From: Ignavibacteriales bacterium
GTDB lineage: Bacteria > Bacteroidota > Ignavibacteria > Ignavibacteriales > Ignavibacteriaceae
DNA length: 64,000 bases
Reading direction: 5' to 3'
NCBI GenBank assembly: GCA_016709765.1
Contig: JADJMD010000013.1
Location: forward strand, 1,178,001-1,242,000
How positions within the stretch are numbered: the first letter of the stretch is position 1; every line of letters starts with the position of its first letter. The position numbers were made by a program, and so were the translations under genes. Below the pieces are notes generated by a model. The model searched no databases and was not told the DNA's origin. It saw only the letters and a list, made by a program, of their open reading frames with translations. Positions 8,637-17,399 of the stretch are shown here, piece by piece.

Positions 8637-9685
8637 AATTGCTCTGGTTTAATCAATGGAATTTTTGCAACATATTCTTTCTCAGTTACAGAAAACTGTG
8701 GGAGCTCTTCTCCTAGCAATTCATATCTCTTTTTCAGGTTACTTAAACCAACGCCATTTGAATCAGATCCTTTAATCTTTGGTTGAAGATTATTTGCAAT
8801 TACTAAAAAATCATCTTCATTATTAATTCTAATTGTCAGTTTTTGTTCAGCAGAAGTTTTATTATGCTTAAAAGCATTCTCGAGAAGTGTTTGCACAGCA
8901 AGAGGTGGAACCAGATAATTCAACTTCGACGCATTGACATTTACTTGCATATCAACAGCATTATCAAACCGTATCTTCTGTAAAAACAGATACGATTTTG
9001 CAAAAGCCAGTTCTTCTCTTAACTCAACAACTGGTTTTTCAATTACATCTAAAGTATATCTATAAACAGACGAAAACTCATCCACAAAGTTTTGGGCTTT
9101 ATCAGAATCTTTTTTAATCAAAGATGAAAGAACGTTTAAACTGTTAAAAAGAAAGTGTGGATTGAGCTGATTCTTTAACGTTTCAAATTTTATTTGTGAG
9201 TTTTCTCTTAATAAAACTTCCGCAACAAGCAGCGAAGCCTGGCTTCTTTTAAACCAGGAGATTGCTTCAATAACACTAATCATTATAATATTAATTACCG
9301 AAGTTATAAGTGAATTTGTGATTACATTTTTCATCAGTCCATCCTGATAAGGCATAACTGATCCGGCAATTACAGAAACAGTTGCTCCAACAAGAAAACC
9401 CAAAATTATAGCAAGAATTAATTCGGAAGGAATCCTTGCATGTAATCTTTCCGGCAATCGAAATGTTTTATCAAGTTTGTTGATTATCTGGATGTCTAGG
9501 AAAACCAGAAGCAAAGCAAAAACAAAACTGAATGAGGTTCCAATAATTAGTCTTGCAAAAAAGTTTCCGATGCCGGGAATATCTATGTAACCTGTTAAAT
9601 AATTGTAGCTAATTATGATCAGCTGTATAAAACCGGCAAGCGTAAGGATAGCTAGAATAATATTTTTGGTTAATTTCATTTTCAC
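8633..9685 (-). CDS. LytS/YehU-type sensor histidine kinase
   Basis: 350 residues. Four hydrophobic segments lie in the first 145 residues (about 8-28, 45-66, 88-112, 124-142), forming a membrane sensor with no periplasmic domain of size. The His_kinase domain carries the phospho-acceptor H177 in NQLNPHFLFNSLN, followed by the N-box LLENAFKHN and the ATP-binding glycines GVGLSNLKKRYELL. It overlaps the response regulator by 4 bases. The signal sensed is unknown; the small sensor suggests detection within the membrane. Confidence 0.95.
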   Translation of the reverse strand: MKMKLTKNIILAILTLAGFIQLIIISYNYLTGYIDIPGIGNFFARLIIGTSFSFVFALLLVFLDIQIINKLDKTFRLPERLHARIPSELILAIILGFLVGATVSVIAGSVMPYQDGLMKNVITNSLITSVINIIMISVIEAISWFKRSQASLLVAEVLLRENSQIKFETLKNQLNPHFLFNSLNVLSSLIKKDSDKAQNFVDEFSSVYRYTLDVIEKPVVELREELAFAKSYLFLQKIRFDNAVDMQVNVNASKLNYLVPPLAVQTLLENAFKHNKTSAEQKLTIRINNEDDFLVIANNLQPKIKGSDSNGVGLSNLKKRYELLGEELPQFSVTEKEYVAKIPLIKPEQL

Positions 9686-9740
9686 ACTTCAAAATTCGTT
9701 AAAAAATAATTAAGATACTCAATATTTATCTCACCATCCT

Positions 9741-9814
9741 GGATGGAGCGAAGAATCGAATTAGTATTTGTTTAAGATTCTTCACCCCACTTCGTTCCGT
9801 TCAGAATGACATGC
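9741..9814. repeat. Degenerate interspersed inverted-repeat element
   Basis: Between the kinase and outer-membrane genes, GAAGAATC (9750-9757) and GATTCTTC (9776-9783) form an inverted pair, flanked by CATCCTGGATGGAGC on one side and CGTTCAGAATGACA on the other. This layout resembles the widespread REP-like family with CATCCTGAGC...GAAGGATC and GATTCTTC...CAGAATGACA ends. Here the copy looks decayed. No coding capacity. Confidence 0.5.
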
Positions 9815-9820
9815 CCAGAT

Positions 9821-10408
9821 TTAGAATGACCAGCTTAAACCAACTCCTACTGAAACATAATTCAAATCAACAGAAGTGCTGACATTATTAATATCATTGT
9901 CTCTTGATAAAGAACGATATCTAACACTTGGCAGCAAAGAAAATTTTTCACTTAAAGGAATCACTACTCCTGCTTCGGCCTGCCAGCCCAAACCGTGTCC
10001 GGAATCAATAATTATATCACCGTCATTGTTTTCTATTTCGATGTGGTTGTATGTTCCGCCTAACCTTATAAGATAATTAATATCTAAATCGCCAATAGGA
10101 TGAATAAATTGGAAACCGAAAGTGTAACCGGTTTCTTCAAAACTTGCATCAGGCCCAGCAAAAGATTGATCTACTCCAAAATAATTCCAGCTCCATCCCG
10201 CATAAGCTGCAAGGTGAGGCATAAAACGATAAGCTACTGTTCCTTCAAAACCGAATCCTGTTCCGAGGTCTGCATCGGAAATATCCTTGGCCGCGAAATC
10301 AACAGCTGGCCTAAATTCAAGGCTCCATCGATCTTGTGCCTGAGATTCGATTTGATAGAGTGCGAAGAAAGTTAAAAGTGCAACGACTGTTAAAATTGAT
10401 CTTTTCAT
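9821..10408 (-). CDS. Small outer-membrane beta-barrel protein
   Basis: 195 residues with a signal peptide ending in SQAQ (about residue 25). The rest alternates aromatic/hydrophobic and polar residues in about eight strands, with GFGFEGTVAYRFMPHLAAYAGW-like hairpins, DINYLIRLGGTYNHI, GWQAEAGVVIPLS and a terminal VGVGLSWSF. The final Phe after alternating residues is the usual signal for outer-membrane assembly by BamA. Size and hairpin pattern resemble the OmpW/OmpA-like porin-family barrels. It sits alone, with the repeat element after it. Function is not clear; it may be a minor pore or stabilising protein. Confidence 0.85.
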   Translation of the reverse strand: MKRSILTVVALLTFFALYQIESQAQDRWSLEFRPAVDFAAKDISDADLGTGFGFEGTVAYRFMPHLAAYAGWSWNYFGVDQSFAGPDASFEETGYTFGFQFIHPIGDLDINYLIRLGGTYNHIEIENNDGDIIIDSGHGLGWQAEAGVVIPLSEKFSLLPSVRYRSLSRDNDINNVSTSVDLNYVSVGVGLSWSF

Positions 10409-10739
10409 TTTTTATTTCCTTCTAAGTTTGTGATAAATAAATTTTAATTTATGATTCAAACTTAAACGATGTATCTAGCGTTTTAAAAAATAAGGCGATG
10501 AGCGTGTAGAATTGAGGGATGAACAAGAAATTGAGTGGATGAATTTTTAGAAGTAATTATTCCAAATAATGTTGTCACAAAGGATGGTTCTGTTGATATT
10601 GAAAAAGCGGGCTCAATAGTAATCAGCGGATTGGATAGTATCATAAAACAAAAAGAACGACAAGATTAACTTATATTAAGCCTGGAGTTGAAAATATCAG
10701 AAATTTAAGCCTAATTGCGGCATTTGATTTATTTAATAT
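10409..10739. other. Intergenic stretch with a possible 44-codon gene remnant
   Basis: Between the barrel gene and purE. A GTG-started frame at 10535-10669 (+) encodes 44 residues, beginning VDEFLEVIIPNNVVTKDGSVDIEKAG and ending KQKERQD, bounded directly upstream by a stop. Composition is protein-like and unlike the AT-rich flanks, so it may be the tail of a lost gene. No ribosome site or family match is visible. Nothing else recognisable lies in the stretch. Confidence 0.3.
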
Positions 10740-11240
10740 TTAGTCAAAACTTTTTTCTACCTTCTCTAACCTTATCATCACATCAGAGCTAAGTTTACTT
10801 TTATAATTGATTAACTTTTCTCTTAATTTATTATCAGCTACAGATAGAATTTGAACGGCAAGCAATCCGGCATTTTTAGCATTGTTTAATGCGACGGTTG
10901 CAACGGGAACACCGCCGGGCATTTGAAGAATAGATAAAATTGAATCCCAGCCATCTAAAGAGTTGGAAGATTTTACAGGAACTCCGATAACTGGTAATGG
11001 TGATATTGCAGCAACCATTCCCGGCAAATGGGCTGCGCCTCCTGCCCCTGCAATAATAACTTGCACTCCTTTTTTATGCGCAGTTTCGGAAAATTCAAAT
11101 AGTCTTTTCGGGGTTCGGTGTGCAGAGACAATGGTTATCTCAAAAGGAACATTAAATTCCTTTAAAACCTTTCCCGCTTCCTGCATTATGTTTAAATCTG
11201 AATCTGAACCCATTATAACACTAACCAAAGGTTTTATCAT
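10740..11240 (-). CDS. purE: 5-(carboxyamino)imidazole ribonucleotide mutase PurE
   Basis: 166 residues, normal class I PurE length. It moves the carboxylate of N5-CAIR to give 4-carboxy-AIR in purine synthesis. The N-terminal nucleotide-binding motif VIMGSDSDLNIM, the catalytic SAHRTP (His near residue 42), the glycine-rich IIAGAGGAAHLPGMVAA and the GVPVKS segment are all present. The start overlaps the purK stop by 4 bases, giving coupled translation. It is the last gene of the sbtA-purK-purE unit. Confidence 0.98.
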   Translation of the reverse strand: MIKPLVSVIMGSDSDLNIMQEAGKVLKEFNVPFEITIVSAHRTPKRLFEFSETAHKKGVQVIIAGAGGAAHLPGMVAAISPLPVIGVPVKSSNSLDGWDSILSILQMPGGVPVATVALNNAKNAGLLAVQILSVADNKLREKLINYKSKLSSDVMIRLEKVEKSFD

Positions 11241-12394
11241 GACACAACCTTCATTTTTTGTTTTACAAAATCAGCTTTACTTTTTGCTTCATCAATAGTT
11301 GGGGCAAGAACCGTTACGTGTCCCATTTTTCTAAATGGCCTAGTAATTTTTTTCCCATATAGATGAATTTTAACGCCTTCCACAGCCATACACTCTGTTA
11401 AACCTTCGTATCTAACTTTACCTTCATAACCCGGTTCACCCAAAAGATTAATCATAACCGCAGGCATTTTTAATTTTGTGCTGCCAAGAGGAAGATTGAA
11501 AATCGCACGAAGCAATTGTTCAAACTGTGAGGTTATGGCGCTTTCAATTGTATGGTGTCCGCTGTTATGCGGACGCGGAGCAATTTCATTAACCCAGATT
11601 TTATTGTTTTTATCAACAAACATTTCCACAGCAAGCAAACCATAAAGATCAAGCTCGGTAATTATTTTTATTGCAATATCTTCAGCATCATTCTCAATCT
11701 TAATTGGCAATGTTGAGGGGCAAATTAATTTTTCAACAAGATTAGCTTCCGGATTAAATTCCATTTCTACAGTTGGATGACATCTCACTTCTCCTCTTTC
11801 ATTACGTGAAACAATTGCAGAGATTTCTTTATCTATATCTACCAAGTCCTCTATTACCGAAGCACCTTCTATCAGATTAACCAAATCATTTTTTGAATGA
11901 ACTATTAAAACACCTCTTCCATCGTATCCTCCTTTACGGAGCTTTTGCACAAATGGCAAAGGTAACTTACCTGATTCAACCGCCGAAATAATTTCCTGCT
12001 TGTTATTAAAAAGTGAAAATGATGATGAAGGAACTTTTATTTTTTCGTAAAATTGCTTCTGTAATCCTTTATCCTGAATGATTTCAAGTTTATCCGGATC
12101 TGGATAAATTCTTTTGCCTTCCTGCTTTAGTTTCTTAAGAGCATCTACATTTACATTTTCAAGCTCGAGAGTTAGTACATCTACTAGCTGACCAAATCTA
12201 TAAACATCATCATAGTTCAGCTGATCCCCCTTAAAGAAGAAAGTGCACGAAGAGGACGCAGGGCAGTGATCATCTTTATCAAGCACGTATGTTTTAACAT
12301 TCCAGTTACTTGCAGCTAGCACAAGCATTTTTCCTAATTGACCGCCGGCAATAATACCAAGCTTAACTTCTGATGTTACTAATTTCTCCATCAA
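11237..12394 (-). CDS. purK: N5-carboxyaminoimidazole ribonucleotide synthase PurK
   Basis: 385 residues, ATP-grasp enzyme. It carboxylates AIR with ATP and bicarbonate to N5-CAIR, the substrate of PurE. Visible features are the N-terminal GIIAGGQLGKMLVLAA, the ATP-grasp lid LPFVQKLRKGGYDGRGV, and the catalytic VEMFVDKNNKIWVNEIAPRPHNSGHHTIE motif with the PHNSGHHT signature. The GHVTVLAP element near the C-terminus is also typical. It overlaps sbtA upstream and purE downstream by 4 bases each, so the three genes form one coupled unit. Confidence 0.98.
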   Translation of the reverse strand: MMEKLVTSEVKLGIIAGGQLGKMLVLAASNWNVKTYVLDKDDHCPASSSCTFFFKGDQLNYDDVYRFGQLVDVLTLELENVNVDALKKLKQEGKRIYPDPDKLEIIQDKGLQKQFYEKIKVPSSSFSLFNNKQEIISAVESGKLPLPFVQKLRKGGYDGRGVLIVHSKNDLVNLIEGASVIEDLVDIDKEISAIVSRNERGEVRCHPTVEMEFNPEANLVEKLICPSTLPIKIENDAEDIAIKIITELDLYGLLAVEMFVDKNNKIWVNEIAPRPHNSGHHTIESAITSQFEQLLRAIFNLPLGSTKLKMPAVMINLLGEPGYEGKVRYEGLTECMAVEGVKIHLYGKKITRPFRKMGHVTVLAPTIDEAKSKADFVKQKMKVVS

Positions 12395-13356
12395 ACAAAA
12401 AAGTTAACTAATGTAAAATAAAGTGGAATTCCAATCGTGATGTTCACCGGGAAAGTAACACCCAATGACATTGGAATATAAAGTCCGGGATCTGCTTCGG
12501 GAGCAGCGATTCGCATTGCAGCAGGGACGGCTATATACGATGCACTTGCTGAAAGTATTGCAAGAATAAATCTGTTGCCAATATCCGGAGTTACAAATTG
12601 ACTTAAATAAGCAACTACACAACCATTAATAATTGGAATTACTATTGCAAACAGCGACACAAACCAACCATATTTTATAAATGCTGAAAATCTTTTTGCA
12701 GCAACCATTCCCATTTCCAACAGGAATATTGCAAGAAATCCTTTAAATATATCATTAGTAAAAGGCTTAATGCCCTCTGCCTGTTTTGTGTCCGCGATAA
12801 TTCCAATAACCAGGCTTCCCAAAATCATAACAACACTTCCATTGGTAAATGAATGTTGTATTATTGATTTCCACTTGACTTGTTTACCTGATTCTTTTCC
12901 AAATTGCATCATTAAAATTACTCCAATAACAATTGCCGGGGATTCCATCAACGCCATTACCGCGACCATATATCCACCATAAGAAATTTGCTGCATCTCA
13001 AGAAAAGAAACTGCGGCAACAAAAGTCACGGCACTCACTGATCCATATGCAGCGGCTATAGCCCCTGAATCACTGGCGCTAAGTTTTCTTTTAAGGATAA
13101 AAAAAGTATATGCGGGAACAACCACGGCCATAAAAACACCAAACAATAGCGTATAGGTTATCTCACTGCTGTATTGACTATGTGCCAATTCCTGTCCGCC
13201 CTTAAACCCGATAGCGAAAAGAAGATAAAGTGAAATAAACTTGCTTGATGATTCTGGAATTTGCAGATCACTTTTAATAATTACCGCGAGAATACCAAGA
13301 ACAAAAAATAGCAGAGTAGGATTTGTGATGTTTGAAATTAAAATTTGAAAATCCAT
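12391..13356 (-). CDS. SbtA-family sodium-dependent bicarbonate transporter
   Basis: 321 residues with about ten hydrophobic segments in an inverted-repeat transporter layout. The opening ISNITNPTLLFFVLGILAVI, LYLLFAIGFKGGQEL, AAYGSVSAVTFVAAVSFLE and the late SASASYIAVPAAMRIAAPEADPGLYIPMSLGVTFP are hallmarks of the DUF897/SbtA family, which takes up bicarbonate with sodium in cyanobacteria. Family members in other phyla are not all characterised. Here it overlaps purK, whose reaction consumes bicarbonate, which strengthens that substrate assignment by context. No SbtB-like partner is adjacent. Confidence 0.9.
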   Translation of the reverse strand: MDFQILISNITNPTLLFFVLGILAVIIKSDLQIPESSSKFISLYLLFAIGFKGGQELAHSQYSSEITYTLLFGVFMAVVVPAYTFFILKRKLSASDSGAIAAAYGSVSAVTFVAAVSFLEMQQISYGGYMVAVMALMESPAIVIGVILMMQFGKESGKQVKWKSIIQHSFTNGSVVMILGSLVIGIIADTKQAEGIKPFTNDIFKGFLAIFLLEMGMVAAKRFSAFIKYGWFVSLFAIVIPIINGCVVAYLSQFVTPDIGNRFILAILSASASYIAVPAAMRIAAPEADPGLYIPMSLGVTFPVNITIGIPLYFTLVNFFV

Positions 13357-13421
13357 CTTGTATACATCTTTTAATGTTAATTAATAAAGATTTAAATTTT
13401 TTCTTTGGTTTGCAATTATAA

Positions 13422-13883
13422 TTAAAGTCTTTTTATTAATCCCAAAATAATTCCCGTATGTGTTCCTTCGTGGAAATGATTAAAAGTAATTGCATCCTCA
13501 AATGTATTCAACTCAACCCCAGTTGAAGTTTTATAAGGTCTGAATTCTTTAAACATTCCGTTGTTATAATCTTCAAGTAATTTGTCTGGGAGTTCAGGTA
13601 AAAGAGATTTAAGCTCTGTTATGTTGGGAGTTTCTCTCCATACCTCTGGGGATGTGCCTGTTCTAAAAATTGAAGAGATTTCTTTTGGGATCCTCATTTC
13701 GAGTCGTGATAAAGTATAATGAAGCACTTGCTGGGTTACAATTATGTGACCCAGATTCCACAAAATATTGTTTTTGCCTCCTTCGGGGATTTTAAGCAGT
13801 TGTTCATTAGATAAATTTTCTATCCCCCTTAAAATTAATTGTCGTTCGGTTTTGAGCATCTTAATTGATTTGGAAAGATCCAT
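13422..13883 (-). CDS. DinB-like four-helix metal-binding protein
   Basis: 153 residues of mostly helical sequence. It has the DinB superfamily layout: MLKTERQLILRGIENLSNEQL, then ILWNLGHIIVTQQ with a first His, and a C-terminal FNHFHEGTHTGIILGLIKRL with two to three further His residues that would complete a metal site. Proteins of this family act as bacillithiol- or other thiol-transferases in some species, but most members are uncharacterised, so the activity is not assigned. It stands alone, with AAAGG eight bases before the start. Confidence 0.88.
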   Translation of the reverse strand: MDLSKSIKMLKTERQLILRGIENLSNEQLLKIPEGGKNNILWNLGHIIVTQQVLHYTLSRLEMRIPKEISSIFRTGTSPEVWRETPNITELKSLLPELPDKLLEDYNNGMFKEFRPYKTSTGVELNTFEDAITFNHFHEGTHTGIILGLIKRL

Positions 13884-13998
13884 TGTAACCTTTCATTTTA
13901 AAAACAAAAACCTGTTATATAAACCCATTGAATTTTATTAAATATCAAAATTATTAATCATAAGTGGCTAAGCAAAAATAATTCTGTTGGGCGATATA

Positions 13999-14835
13999 CT
14001 AATTCTTAATTAGAAACTCTTCACAAATATCCCAGAGTCTTTTTTCTGCCTTTGGATCTGTAAATCCGCATCCCCGTTCTTTCCTATCTTTAAAGAATCC
14101 GCCATTGCTTCCATCAATCTTATCATTCGAAGCTAGCCACACTATTGTATCTGCACCCTGCTCAACAGTTCTTCCACCAACAAAGGCGGCGGTTTTTAGA
14201 ACAGCCTTATTCAAAGTTGTTTGCTCTCTGAAGAGATCAGTGTTGGGCACCCAGCCCGGTGTCATTGAATAAACAGAAATATTATCTTTCTCTAAATGCT
14301 TTGCCCATTCACGTGTCATCATTCTGTTTGCCTGCTTTGATTGTTTGTAAGCAGCAGTCAGATCATAACTTCTTACATCAAAATTTATATCTTCCAGATC
14401 AAGTCCACCCGCATAATCTGAAGCAACATTAATTACGCGTGATGGGCTTGCTTTCTTTAGGGAATTGGCAAGCAACTTGGTTAAAAGATGGTGTCCGAGA
14501 ACGTTAACAGCAAAAGTCAACTCAGCACCATTTTCATTTAATTTTTTAGTCAGAGACATAATACCAGCATTGTTAATCAATACATCAAGTTTGGTTTCTT
14601 CTTTTTGAAATGATTCGGCAAACTTCTTTATTGATTGAACGGAAGAAAGATCTAATTCTTTTACAAAGATGTTTTTATTTTTTGTTTCAGAGATTAATTC
14701 TTCTTTAACTTTATTTGCAGAATCAACTGAACGGCAAGCCATATAAACTTTTGCCCCTAATTTTGCAATTTCTTCAGTTGCTGCTTTACCAATTCCGCGA
14801 TTAGCTCCTGTTATTATTACTATTTTATCTTTCAT
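13999..14835 (-). CDS. Short-chain dehydrogenase/reductase (retinol dehydrogenase-like)
   Basis: 278 residues from the ATG at 14835, chosen because GAGG lies just upstream and because the Rossmann strand starts immediately (MKDKIVIITGANRGIG); a farther ATG at 14877 adds an unrelated polar tail. TGANRGIG binds the NAD(P) cofactor, DVLINNAGI and NVASDYAGG follow, and the catalytic YKQSK is near residue 155. The long C-terminal part with WVPNTDLFREQ and WLASNDKIDGSNGGFFKDRKE matches the retinol dehydrogenase/WW-oxidoreductase-like SDR subgroup. Substrate unknown. Monocistronic. Confidence 0.92.
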   Translation of the reverse strand: MKDKIVIITGANRGIGKAATEEIAKLGAKVYMACRSVDSANKVKEELISETKNKNIFVKELDLSSVQSIKKFAESFQKEETKLDVLINNAGIMSLTKKLNENGAELTFAVNVLGHHLLTKLLANSLKKASPSRVINVASDYAGGLDLEDINFDVRSYDLTAAYKQSKQANRMMTREWAKHLEKDNISVYSMTPGWVPNTDLFREQTTLNKAVLKTAAFVGGRTVEQGADTIVWLASNDKIDGSNGGFFKDRKERGCGFTDPKAEKRLWDICEEFLIKN

Positions 14836-15025
14836 TTTATCCTCGTTTTCGTTGATTTTTATACCTAATAAAAACAATAATCATCTTTAATTCGTTCAAT
14901 TACAAAGACTAGCAATTTTTAAAATCTGACGTCAAATATATTAGGCGGAGGGAAAACAAAACATTTAGCTTTCCGCTTAGAAAAAGTGAAAAGGTTTAAA
15001 AGTAAGAATTTGTTAGCAGATTATG

Positions 15026-15409
15026 TTAAGAGAATTTATTAATAATAAATGCTGCCACAAATGCTTCAAGCAAACTTAGGGGAATAGCATAAACCAAAAC
15101 ACCAAAAGGTAAAACATTCAGATTACCGATCACAACCCACATCAAAACAAAACCAACAAACCAGGAGAATAGAAAAGTTTCTAAGAGCGAAAACTTTTTT
15201 GAAATTATAAAAATGGAAATTGCAAATAATAAAGACCATAATCCCCAAACTGCTCCGTTAATTGGTTCGGATGGAAAAACAAGCCCAAGTTTATGATAGT
15301 GCTCAATCCAATATGACTTTACTAATAATTCATTTCTTACAAATTCAGAGATACTTATCCATATCGTTGAAAGCAGAATTGGCAAGACTGTTTTTTTAAT
15401 AGTTATCAT
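15026..15409 (-). CDS. Four-helix membrane protein of unknown function
   Basis: 127 residues with four hydrophobic segments (about 7-22, 49-68, 74-95, 99-124). Between helices 1 and 2 is the polar stretch RNELLVKSYWIEHYHKLGLVFPSEPINGAVWG, after which WGLWSLLFAISIFIIS follows. No catalytic motif. Small integral membrane proteins of this layout are frequent in Bacteroidota; I do not recognise a named family. Confidence 0.75.
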   Translation of the reverse strand: MITIKKTVLPILLSTIWISISEFVRNELLVKSYWIEHYHKLGLVFPSEPINGAVWGLWSLLFAISIFIISKKFSLLETFLFSWFVGFVLMWVVIGNLNVLPFGVLVYAIPLSLLEAFVAAFIINKFS

Positions 15410-15533
15410 TTTTTCGATTATAATTATTTTTATTTATATAAGTTCAAAATTAAAAATGCTCAGATTAAACTTGAATTAACAAAAGCCGCAATATTTCTAC
15501 TACGTCCTAAGTAAAATATATTCATTTAATAAA

Positions 15534-15929
15534 TTATTTATTGCCGAATAATCCGCCGAGCATATCCATTCCCTTGCTCATTATATTGCCCTCGGGTACT
15601 TTTCCATCAGGAGTCAATTTATCAACTGCCTGTGGAAGAAAGTTTGATAACTGTCCAACAAGTGCATTGCTGTCCATTCCAAGTTTTGAAGCAAGATTTT
15701 TAACAGTGTCAGCGCCAAGGACACTCTGAAGTTGATCCGCAGAAATAGGAAGGTTGTTTCCGGTTCCAACCCAAGAACCAATTATATCGCCGAGTCCTTT
15801 TGAATCAAACTGGCTGATAATATTTTGCAATCCACCTTGTCCTCCAAGCATTCCCATAACAGTAGACATCAGGTCATCTTTTTTATCTCCGCCGCCAAGT
15901 GCTGATTGAATTGTGTTTAAAATATCCAT
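15534..15929 (-). CDS. YidB-like (DUF937) protein
   Basis: 131 residues. The N-terminal part is Gly/Gln-rich with MLGGQGGLQNIISQF, then GLGDIIGSWVGTGNNLPISADQLQ, VKNLASKLGMDSNALVGQLSNFLPQAVDKLTPDG and a short Gly-rich end GMDMLGGLFGNK. This is the YidB/DUF937 family: GSWVGxGxNxPIS and LPxxVDxLTPdG are its signature. Biochemical role unknown; the family is widespread and soluble. GAGG precedes the ATG. It follows the decayed zinc-finger gene and TerC on the same strand, perhaps one transcript. Confidence 0.9.
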   Translation of the reverse strand: MDILNTIQSALGGGDKKDDLMSTVMGMLGGQGGLQNIISQFDSKGLGDIIGSWVGTGNNLPISADQLQSVLGADTVKNLASKLGMDSNALVGQLSNFLPQAVDKLTPDGKVPEGNIMSKGMDMLGGLFGNK

Positions 15930-15988
15930 TTTTTCCTCGTCCTGTTTATTAAAAAAATAATAAGTATTTGAGTTTTAACATATAGAAT

Positions 15989-16257
15989 TTAAAAATCAAA
16001 CAAATCACCAAGAAAGGATTTTCTTTTATTCTTATTATATCCTTGTGATCTATACTTATTATCATCATCATCTCTATAATTAGTATTAGTGTTTCTTTCT
16101 TTCTGTCTGAAATTATCTTCAACATTTGCTGATTTTTCAACAATCTTATCAAGCTCCCCTCTATCCAGTCATATCCCTCTGCATTTGGGACAGTAATCGA
16201 TTTCTATCCCCTGTTTTCGCTTAATAATAAATCTACTTTACATACTGGGCATAACAT
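15989..16257 (-). pseudogene. Decayed TFIIB-type zinc-ribbon protein gene
   Basis: On the minus strand, AAGGAG then ATG at 16257 begins MLCPVCKVDLLLSE, the first half of a TFIIB-type zinc ribbon. The frame then breaks; one base further it continues KQGIEIDYCPKCRGI, then TGA (16169-16171) exactly where the family has Trp, then LDRGELDKIVEKSAN and a polar tail ending SFLGDLFDF. The break is best explained by one missing base in the A-run complementary to 16214-16217. Two separate lesions (a frameshift and a Trp-to-stop change) point to a genuine pseudogene, while the otherwise perfect CPxC...CPKC ribbon says the damage is recent. It starts 3 bases after terC ends, so it was probably part of a terC operon. 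Confidence 0.85.
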
Positions 16258-16259
16258 GT

Positions 16260-17270
16260 TTATACTCCTTTTTGTTTTTTAAATAATGAAATTAAAATTG
16301 ATGAACCGATAATAGTTACAATTATTATTAGAGACCAGCTAATAGGAAACTTCCCACCAAATGCTTCATTTAACCACGCCATCTTTAATCCAACAAACAC
16401 AAGCACTATTCCAAGTCCATATTTTAGATAGCGGAATTTATGAATTACCCCGGCAAGCATAAAATACATTGCACGTAAACCAAGAATTGCAAAAACGTTG
16501 GAAGTAAAAACAATTAGTGGTTCTTTTGTGATAGCAAAGATTGCAGGAACGGAATCAACTGCAAAAATAATATCTGATACTTCGATGAAAAGCAGCGCAA
16601 CCATCAATGGAGTAGCATAAAGCACTCCTTCTTTTCGTATAAAGAATTTTTGTCCTTCAAAAGTGGATGTAACGGGAAAGAACTTTTTAAACAATTTTAT
16701 AACAGGATTCTTTTCCGGATCAATCGGTTTTTCAGGCGCAAAGATTATCTTAAAACCTGTTAGAATAAGAAACGCACCAAAGAAAATAACGATCCATTGA
16801 TACTGAAGCAGAATGGAACCCATAGCAATAAATATTATACGAAATATTAGTGCTCCGAGAATTCCAAAGAATAAAACTCTGTGCTGATATTTTAACGGTA
16901 CAGCAAAAAAACTAAATACAACCACAAAAACGAAAATGTTATCTATTGCTAAAGTTTTCTCAACTATATACCCGGTTAAAAATTCCAGTCCGACTTGATT
17001 GGCTGCAGCATTGCCATCAAAACCAGGAATTGCAAGTAGCCGTGCATCGTTTTCAAACTTCCAGCCGGCATATTTAAAGAAAAGAAAATTGAAAATGAGC
17101 GCGAGAGAAATCCAAATAATACTCCACGTTAATGATTCCTTAAAAGTTACTTCGTGTGCATCCCGGTGAAACACACCTAAATCCAAAGCAAGCATCATTA
17201 AAACAAATACAGTAAATCCAACATAAAACAACCAGTAATCTGCAAAAGGAAACAGGATAATATTTTCCAT
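16260..17270 (-). CDS. TerC-family integral membrane protein
   Basis: 336 residues with about nine hydrophobic segments. Conserved TerC features: the opening FVLMMLALDLGVFHRDAHEV, WSIIWISLALIFN, FLTGYIVEKTLAIDNIFVF, VLFFGILGALIFRIIFI, and VALLFIEVSDIIFAVDSVPAIFAITKEP, where membrane-embedded acidic residues are thought to bind metal. TerC/Alx proteins act in manganese export and loading of exported metalloproteins and were first noted in tellurite resistance. No other tellurite genes are adjacent. The ATG at 17270 fits the first helix; the decayed zinc-ribbon gene follows 3 bases after the stop. Confidence 0.95.
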   Translation of the reverse strand: MENIILFPFADYWLFYVGFTVFVLMMLALDLGVFHRDAHEVTFKESLTWSIIWISLALIFNFLFFKYAGWKFENDARLLAIPGFDGNAAANQVGLEFLTGYIVEKTLAIDNIFVFVVVFSFFAVPLKYQHRVLFFGILGALIFRIIFIAMGSILLQYQWIVIFFGAFLILTGFKIIFAPEKPIDPEKNPVIKLFKKFFPVTSTFEGQKFFIRKEGVLYATPLMVALLFIEVSDIIFAVDSVPAIFAITKEPLIVFTSNVFAILGLRAMYFMLAGVIHKFRYLKYGLGIVLVFVGLKMAWLNEAFGGKFPISWSLIIIVTIIGSSILISLFKKQKGV

Positions 17271-17399
17271 GGGTTAATTCTCTCTTATAACAATTTATTT
17301 ATTTAAAATACTAATGGTTAATGAGTTTAATAAGCCAATTTTAATAAATACCAAACGATTTCGAATGGTTTGATTCATAAAATTACCTTCATACATTTT

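Noticed and set aside
15949..16152. 67-codon minus-strand frame
   Set aside because: It is an alternative frame through the decayed zinc-ribbon gene and its spacer; the residues are low complexity Met/Ile/Lys. The zinc-ribbon frame explains the sequence better.
17352..17372. Partial palindrome CAAAC...GTTTG between terC and tspO
   Set aside because: Only the outer five base pairs match and the centre is broken, so it is not convincing as an operator.
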